Source: Hyphomicrobium sp.
GTDB lineage: Bacteria; Pseudomonadota; Alphaproteobacteria; Rhizobiales; Hyphomicrobiaceae
Direction: 5' to 3'
Assembly: GCF_003987855.1 (NCBI RefSeq)
Contig: NZ_RXIZ01000007.1
Span: forward strand, 101,648 to 165,647
Length of the DNA: 64,000 nucleotides
Part shown: positions 59,126 through 64,000 of the stretch, piece by piece
Layout: the number at the start of each line of letters is the position of its first letter
How positions within the stretch are numbered: position 1 is the first letter of the stretch
Translations under genes and position numbers: made by a program
Notes under the pieces: generated by a model
Told to the model about the DNA's origin: nothing
Databases searched by the model: none
Seen by the model: the letters and a program-made list of their open reading frames with translations, nothing else

Positions 59126-61120
59126 TCAGGCAGCGGCCGATTGATCGGGGCTGCCTGCAGGACCGCCCTCGACGTTGACCTGCCGTGGAGCCCCAAACAG
59201 AGGGCCCTGCCCGAGGAGAATGCCAGCATCCAGGAGCCGCTTCTGCGTCCCGGCGTCCTGAATGCCGCTAGCGATGATTGAGAGCCCAGCGAGCGTTGCA
59301 CGTTGCACAACCTCTTCGGCCGGTACGAAGCGCTCAGGCGTAGACATTCCGGTCAGCAACGCCTGTGCATCAATTCGAACGAAGCGGAACCCGGACCTCT
59401 GCAGCGTCGCAAAGTCCGTGCCCATGTGCAGCACCTTATCGAGCGCCATGCGGAAGCCGAACGAGTGCATATCGCGAACGGCCTGCCAAGCCGCCGGAGA
59501 AAATCCATCGACCGCCCGCTGTGAAAACGTAAGCACGAGCTGCGCCGATATCCGCTTGCGAGCCTCATACGCGTGCGCGAAGCTTTCAAGGAACGCTCTG
59601 CTGACCATGGACGTGCCGAGGAAATCAGCGAGCAACGAGCCCTCCCGCTCCCTCGCATCCATGCGTGTGGCCAACGCTGCTGCGCGATTAAGCCGTGCGA
59701 TGTCGAACTGCGTATCTAGGTCCCCGCCGATGACTGCGAAATCATCATCGTTCGCTTCAAGAGGCTCGCCATCCATGCCCCGTAGAACGGCCGACATTTC
59801 GTAATGGCTGACGGAATGCTCCGCGAGCGTCACGATAGGCCCGAGCAGCAGCTCGATGGCGTCGTCCTCAACAGCACGCACGATCGCCGCGGCGCGGGGA
59901 GGTAGCGCCGCCACGGCCGGCTCGAAGTTCGGCAGTGGGAGTTCCAAGCTAGGCGACGCCACATCCCGATCGCCGTTGATTGGCGCTTCCGCCACTGGAT
60001 CAGAACCCGCTATCCGCTCCGCCGATGCAGGGATGACGAGCTCACCAAATCCGTCCTTCGGCAGCGCGCTTGAAAGAGTAGGCTCCTGGGCAGGTTCCGG
60101 CGTCGGATTTGGCGCGAACGCCTGAGCTTCGAACTTCGGAACAAAGTCTCCCAGCGAGGGGCGCTGACGCATGCTCTTCGCAGCAGCACGTAGCGCGCCG
60201 ATGGAGTTTTCGAGCGCACTCGCTTCTGCTTTCGGCCGCTGAACCACTCGTGCTGGTTTGGATTTGAGCGCTTCGGCGGCATTCACCTCGTCGGCGAGCT
60301 CTTTGATTTTTCGCTGCACGAGTTCGAGATCGCCTTCAACGGTCGTGACAACCGAGGCTCCCGTCGGCGACGGGTTTATTCCAGCGGGTCCCGACGAAGG
60401 GTCTTGGACATTCACCTGAGCATCCGTGCGCGGCCGGAAGGACCAATGCTCGCGCACAATTTCCCCCTGCGGTGGCAGCTGCGGTCCGATGGGCTCTTCC
60501 AGCACAGGAGCCGCCGCGATCGGCGGAGCTGTGAGGCTTGGATCGACCGACGGCTTCGCGCCCTCCATTGGTGGCTGCATGGGTGACCGCATCGGACGTC
60601 GAACGCTGCGCTCAAGTTCGGACCCCGCCGTCGTGGGCTGCGCGTTCGGCCCTGGATCGGATCTTGGAACCATATTTCCGATGTCGCGGCTGAGTTCGCG
60701 AATCCGCGCCTCTGAAGACGACGGCGCAGGTACGGATGCGGCGCGCGGCGCCGTTCTTTGCCGTGGCGTTTGCCGACTCTGGGCAAGCTCGGCTTGCAGC
60801 TGTGCGATCTGCGCCGACTTTTGCATCTGCTTATGGATCAGCATAAGCAGCGCCAGCGTGACGGCGCCCATCGCGACGGATACCGAGAGCGACATTCCAA
60901 GCTGGGCCGAGCTCATGACCGTCACGGCGATCGACGCGATCACGATGGATCCAACCACCAGATTGTCTCGGGGCTTGGCGTCGACGGGCCCATCGCTTTC
61001 GCGTGGGCCGTTCGGAGCTGCAGGACCGCCTACAGGAGCAGGTCCAAGAGCCGGCGACGGGGCAGCGGTGTCGGCGGGCCCGCCACCGGCTTGCGGCTTT
61101 GAGTTTTCCTGTTTTGTCAT
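59126..61120 (-). CDS. Membrane-anchored protein with a degenerate EAL domain
   Basis: 664 residues. A Pro/Ala-rich cytoplasmic start, two hydrophobic helices (about 53-70 and 75-95), a short coiled-coil, a 280-residue disordered linker and a C-terminal EAL-like domain (about 410-650). The EAL signature is missing (VSHYEMSAVLR in its place), and the ligands that hold magnesium in active c-di-GMP phosphodiesterases cannot be identified in order, though AQLVLTFSQRAV and FRFVRIDAQAL keep the fold. It is probably a c-di-GMP or protein-binding scaffold rather than an enzyme. Divergent from the SDR-like gene. Confidence 0.83.
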   Translation of the reverse strand: MTKQENSKPQAGGGPADTAAPSPALGPAPVGGPAAPNGPRESDGPVDAKPRDNLVVGSIVIASIAVTVMSSAQLGMSLSVSVAMGAVTLALLMLIHKQMQKSAQIAQLQAELAQSRQTPRQRTAPRAASVPAPSSSEARIRELSRDIGNMVPRSDPGPNAQPTTAGSELERSVRRPMRSPMQPPMEGAKPSVDPSLTAPPIAAAPVLEEPIGPQLPPQGEIVREHWSFRPRTDAQVNVQDPSSGPAGINPSPTGASVVTTVEGDLELVQRKIKELADEVNAAEALKSKPARVVQRPKAEASALENSIGALRAAAKSMRQRPSLGDFVPKFEAQAFAPNPTPEPAQEPTLSSALPKDGFGELVIPASAERIAGSDPVAEAPINGDRDVASPSLELPLPNFEPAVAALPPRAAAIVRAVEDDAIELLLGPIVTLAEHSVSHYEMSAVLRGMDGEPLEANDDDFAVIGGDLDTQFDIARLNRAAALATRMDAREREGSLLADFLGTSMVSRAFLESFAHAYEARKRISAQLVLTFSQRAVDGFSPAAWQAVRDMHSFGFRMALDKVLHMGTDFATLQRSGFRFVRIDAQALLTGMSTPERFVPAEEVVQRATLAGLSIIASGIQDAGTQKRLLDAGILLGQGPLFGAPRQVNVEGGPAGSPDQSAAA

Positions 61121-61446
61121 CTCGTTCCAAGCAGCTAGTCGATTCGTGGACTTTAACTTTCGCAGACGCGGGAAAAGATTAGCAACGTTCGCCTATCGAC
61201 CTATCACCACCTTTTGCACCGTCGGACCGCCCACACACCACATCTATGCGCCGGAGGGGCAGCAGGGTCACAGCCCCATAACGCGCAGGCCCGTGCATAG
61301 TCGCAAAAGCGCCCTTGACCCGTCTCCCGCAAACCCGAATCGGCTGGCTGTTTAGGTCTCGTTAGGCGAATCGGCGTGCTATCATGCGACCGACGGCGCC
61401 TCTCGCGTTCGCCGGTTCAGCGTGTTGTCAGGAGGGGAAGAGCGCC
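61121..61446. other. Divergent intergenic region between the EAL and SDR-like genes
   Basis: Both promoters should lie here. A GGAGGGGAAG ribosome site (61431-61440) is clear before the SDR-like gene. No coding frame, tRNA or inverted repeat of note was found. Confidence 0.45.
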
Positions 61447-62190
61447 ATGTACATGGATCGAGTTGGTACCAGTGTCGAAGAAGAAGTCTCCAGTGAGCTT
61501 TCGCAGGCGCGCATCCTCATCACAGGTTTGACCGGAAACTCGGGCGTCGACGTTGCCCGTTCCTTCGCGGATCTCAACGTACGTCTCGTTGTTCATACCG
61601 CCGATCTATCTCCCGAACTCGTTGAGCTGTTCGCCTTCCTTTCGCAGAGCGCCAGCGAGATTCGTCTCCATACCCTTGACATCTCTACGGCAAACGCCGC
61701 TGCACACTTTGCGCAAACCTCCGCCCAAGCTTTCGGCGGGCTTGATGCAGCTATCAACCTGACGTCCGTTTCGTCGGCAGAAATCGACGCGATCCATGAT
61801 GATGCCGATCTCGAAGCGTTGATTGAAGCCAAGCTCGCCCCTCTTGCACAGCTGACGCGCGTCATCGCCAATCGCATGTGCGTGGTGATGAGCGAAGGTC
61901 TTGTGCTCAACGTCGTCAACATGCCCGAACCCCGCGACGCGCGATCGTCGGCGGTGGCCGGCTTGGTACGGACGGCACTCGCCTCGATGATCGCTCAGGA
62001 ATCTCGGGAATGGGCGAACAAGGGCATTCGCATCAACGGCGTCGGTCCACGCGCCTTCTTCGACGGCAGCAGCTCCGGGGCCTATCTCGCGACGGAGCCG
62101 GACATTGCCTCGCTAGCGCTGCATCTCGCATCGCGCCGAGGCCGCTCCTTCTCGGGCCACGTCTTCGATTCCTGCGGTTCGGGCTTCTGA
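61447..62190 (+). CDS. SDR-fold protein without catalytic residues
   Basis: 247 residues. The Rossmann start reads LITGLTGNSGVDVARSF and AINLTSV stands for the NNAG motif. At the place of the YxxxK catalytic pair the sequence is DARSSAVAGL, so tyrosine and lysine are D and S, while the rest of that helix and the following GIRINGVGPRAFF are kept. It may bind NAD(P) without oxidoreductase activity. ATG at 61447 follows GGGGAAG by six bases. Same strand as the LysR gene 97 bases on. Confidence 0.8.
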   Translation: MYMDRVGTSVEEEVSSELSQARILITGLTGNSGVDVARSFADLNVRLVVHTADLSPELVELFAFLSQSASEIRLHTLDISTANAAAHFAQTSAQAFGGLDAAINLTSVSSAEIDAIHDDADLEALIEAKLAPLAQLTRVIANRMCVVMSEGLVLNVVNMPEPRDARSSAVAGLVRTALASMIAQESREWANKGIRINGVGPRAFFDGSSSGAYLATEPDIASLALHLASRRGRSFSGHVFDSCGSGF

Positions 62191-62287
62191 TAAGCCGCCC
62201 GAACCTCATCCTCAGCTCGAAGCGCTTTTGTTGCGTTTTCTCGGGAAGCACCGATAAGTGCGCTCTCTCAAGGCGAGAGAGTGTGAG

Positions 62288-63199
62288 ATGGACATCCGGC
62301 AGCTTCAGTATCTCGTCGCACTCGCTCGAGAAAAACACTTCACGCGCGCGGCACAGGCCTGCAACGTCACGCAGCCGACCCTGTCCGGTCGCATTCGCCA
62401 GCTCGAACTCGAACTCGGCGTCCCCATCGTCGAGCGCGGCCAGCGCTATCAGGGGCTGACGCAGGAGGGCGAACGCGTCTTGAAATGGGCGCAGCTCATC
62501 CTCAACAACTGGACGTCGATGCACCAGGAGTTGGCGCAACTCGCTATCAGCGACTTTGGACTGACAGGGCGCCTTGCGCTTGGCGCCATACCCTCCGCGC
62601 TGCCCATCATTCCATATCTGACTCGGGACGTGCAGCGGCTGCATCCCGAAATCAACTTCACGATCATGTCGATGAGTTCCGAGGAAATTCTGCGCGGCCT
62701 CGAAGATTTTTCGATCGACGCGGGGATCAGCTATCTCGACAACGAACCCATCAACGACCTTCTGGCTACGCCGCTATATGTCGAACGCTATTGTCTTTTC
62801 GTCCCCGCCGGGCATCGCTTCGCAAGCTTGGATCAGGTCACCTGGAAAGAAGCGGCCGAGCTACCGCTTGGGCTTTTGACCACGAACATGCAAAACCGCC
62901 GGATTATCGACCGGGCGTTCGAGGCGGCCGGCTGCCACCCTCAACCGGCCCTCGAAACCAACTCTGTAATCAATCTTTATTCAAACGTCCGGCTCATGGA
63001 CCTGGCCAGCGTGATGCCGCGCTACCTCGCCAACATGCTGGGCGACGATGCCGGCGTGAAAGCGATCCCACTCATTGAACCCGAGGTGGCCCATAGCGTG
63101 GGAGTGGTCACACAGGATCGTGATCCGGTTGCGCCGCTCGTTAGAGCGTTCAGACAAGCCGCCAGTCACTTCTCAACAAACGGAATTTCCCTGGAGTGA
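62288..63199 (+). CDS. LysR-family regulator, probably of the formate dehydrogenase operon
   Basis: 303 residues. Winged HTH in 1-60 (FTRAAQACNVTQPTLSGRIRQLE), a linker helix and a two-domain effector-binding part (about 90-295). It lies directly upstream of fdsG on the same strand; LysR genes at this place are called fdsR in relatives. The target is probably the inverted repeat at 63223-63268. Effector unknown. ATG at 62288 begins the usual MDIRQLQYL. Confidence 0.88.
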   Translation: MDIRQLQYLVALAREKHFTRAAQACNVTQPTLSGRIRQLELELGVPIVERGQRYQGLTQEGERVLKWAQLILNNWTSMHQELAQLAISDFGLTGRLALGAIPSALPIIPYLTRDVQRLHPEINFTIMSMSSEEILRGLEDFSIDAGISYLDNEPINDLLATPLYVERYCLFVPAGHRFASLDQVTWKEAAELPLGLLTTNMQNRRIIDRAFEAAGCHPQPALETNSVINLYSNVRLMDLASVMPRYLANMLGDDAGVKAIPLIEPEVAHSVGVVTQDRDPVAPLVRAFRQAASHFSTNGISLE

Positions 63200-63222
63200 A
63201 AAGAGTTTATCCAAAATAACTA

Positions 63223-63268
63223 CATAGATTGCCTCAGTTGGCGCGATGCATTATAGACGGCATCTATG
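63223..63268. promoter_or_regulatory. Inverted repeat upstream of fdsG, candidate LysR operator
   Basis: CATAGAT-TGCC and GGC-ATCTATG form an imperfect palindrome with 26 bases between, just after the LysR stop and 115 bases before fdsG. Its AT-rich arms and ATC/GAT core suit LysR-type sites, and it is the only such element in this spacer. Confidence 0.5.
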
Positions 63269-63382
63269 ATTAAATCGGCGATATCAATTTGAACGTATGG
63301 TCGTAATGACCCACTAGAATTCATGCGGCAAAGTGCGCATCTGCGTCACGTGACCGCCAACACGACCGAGGAAACGCCAAGC

Positions 63383-63910
63383 ATGGCGAAAAAAGCCGAA
63401 AAATCAAAAGGCTCATCCGCGCTCCCGGCCCCTCCAACCTCCCCGGCGGAGGTTGCTGCGCTCGCCGTTTGCGCCCGTCACGGCAACAAGCCCGATGAGC
63501 TTCTCGAAATCTTTCACGAGTTGCAGCATCAGTTGGGTTACGTGCCCGATGCCACGCTGCCCGTCATCGCCAACGCGCTGAATCGCTCGCGCGCCGAGGT
63601 CTACGGCGTACTCACTTTCTATCATGAGTTTCGCCGGCACCCATCGGGCAAGCACGTGGTCAAGATTTGCCGCGCGGAAGCCTGCCAAGCGATGGGCACG
63701 AAGGCCCTTTGCGATCACGCCGAAAAATCGTTGCGTACCAAGCTGGGCGGCACGACCGCTGATGGAGCGATAACGATCGAACAGGTTTTCTGCTTGGGCA
63801 ATTGTGCCCTTTCACCCGCCATTATGGTCGGTGAAAAGCTGTATGGCAAAGTAGATCCGCAACGTTTCGATGAGATCATCGGCTCACTCGAGAAGGAAGC
63901 CGCCGAATGA
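63383..63910 (+). CDS. fdsG: NAD-dependent formate dehydrogenase, gamma subunit
   Basis: 175 residues, NuoE-like thioredoxin fold with a 2Fe-2S cluster. Ligands C96, C101, C137 and C141 are in place (CRAEACQAMG, CLGNCALSPA). It carries electrons between the FdsB flavin site and the FdsA molybdenum subunit in the soluble complex that oxidises formate to CO2. ATG at 63383 has GAGGAA ten bases upstream; an in-frame ATG at 63323 adds 20 residues. The stop overlaps the fdsB start by four bases. Confidence 0.95.
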   Translation: MAKKAEKSKGSSALPAPPTSPAEVAALAVCARHGNKPDELLEIFHELQHQLGYVPDATLPVIANALNRSRAEVYGVLTFYHEFRRHPSGKHVVKICRAEACQAMGTKALCDHAEKSLRTKLGGTTADGAITIEQVFCLGNCALSPAIMVGEKLYGKVDPQRFDEIIGSLEKEAAE

Positions 63911-64000
63911 TCAAAGTCTTCGTACCCAGAGACGCTGCTGCACTCTCAGTGGGCGCAGATGAAGTTGCTGCGGCCATCGCCAAAGAGGCGAAGACCCGCA
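63907..64000 (+). CDS. fdsB: Formate dehydrogenase beta subunit, N-terminal part (cut by window edge)
   Basis: 31 residues are visible, starting MIKVFVPRDAAALSVGADEV. It overlaps fdsG by ATGA. The fdsG-fdsB order and the opening suit the NuoF-like subunit that holds FMN and NADH. The call rests on position and this short N-terminus only. Confidence 0.8.
   Translation, partial: MIKVFVPRDAAALSVGADEVAAAIAKEAKTR

Overview
The window is chromosomal DNA of a high-GC alphaproteobacterium of the order Hyphomicrobiales, with Hyphomicrobium or a close relative as the best guess. Three things point there. The ruvC-ruvA-ruvB / ybgC-tolQRAB-pal-cpoB / tilS-ftsH-folP order is the alphaproteobacterial arrangement. 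Small families typical of these bacteria are present (DUF1217, DUF1465, DUF1192, ZapA next to a 6S RNA). The right edge enters a soluble NAD-linked formate dehydrogenase (fds) operon, usual in methylotrophs and formate users. Nearly all of it reads as housekeeping DNA. I see no transposase, integrase, phage gene, CRISPR array, tRNA or rRNA.

Layout. 0-6.5 kb: a patatin-type lipase cut by the left edge, a metallophosphoesterase, a degenerate Nudix protein with a GNAT acetyltransferase, a 731-residue protein with five DUF1217 repeats, a small secreted protein, and a membrane protein preceded by a 24-residue microprotein. 6.5-15.2 kb, mostly minus strand: YdcF-like protein, purA, a MuiA-like protein, serC, two outer-membrane beta-barrel genes and glmM. 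15.5-20 kb: an orphan ParA ATPase with a partner of unknown function, an APC permease, a small membrane protein whose 3' end is duplicated in tandem, then a flavin/PNPOx-like protein and a GST. This block lies between folP and glmM.

20-37 kb, minus strand: folP, ftsH, tilS, then the Tol-Pal envelope machine. Reading in the direction of transcription the order is ruvC, ruvA, a membrane protein, ruvB, a Tat-exported phosphoesterase, ybgC, tolQ, tolR, tolA, tolB, two paralogous mini-lipoproteins, pal, a soluble Pal-like protein, cpoB, tilS, ftsH and folP. 37-43 kb: a large membrane protein with a hydrolase motif overlapping ruvC, yebC, an M23 peptidase, a YmdB-type phosphoesterase, 5-formyl-THF cyclo-ligase, a 6S RNA, zapA and a coiled-coil gene.

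43.5-53.3 kb: gap and a class I aldolase, a large L,D-transpeptidase, a ThiE/TenI-like protein overlapping a Sel1-repeat protein, an inositol-monophosphatase-type enzyme, and a MotA-like/MotB-like ion-channel pair. 53.3-64 kb: a lipid-type ABC exporter, rpmE, DUF1465 and DUF1192 proteins, a quinone oxidoreductase, a HAD phosphatase, a membrane-anchored degenerate EAL protein divergent from a degenerate SDR, then a LysR regulator, fdsG and the start of fdsB.

The main theme is the cell envelope: Tol-Pal with accessory proteins, peptidoglycan enzymes (L,D-transpeptidase, M23, GlmM), beta-barrels and a proton-channel-like pair. Central carbon genes (gap, aldolase, formate dehydrogenase) make up the second theme. 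Nothing forms an obvious new defence or biosynthetic island. The most unusual items are the paired mini-lipoproteins inside tol-pal, the extra Pal-like protein, the orphan ParA pair, the ruvC-overlapping membrane protein, and the exact 88-bp tandem duplication at a convergent gene junction.
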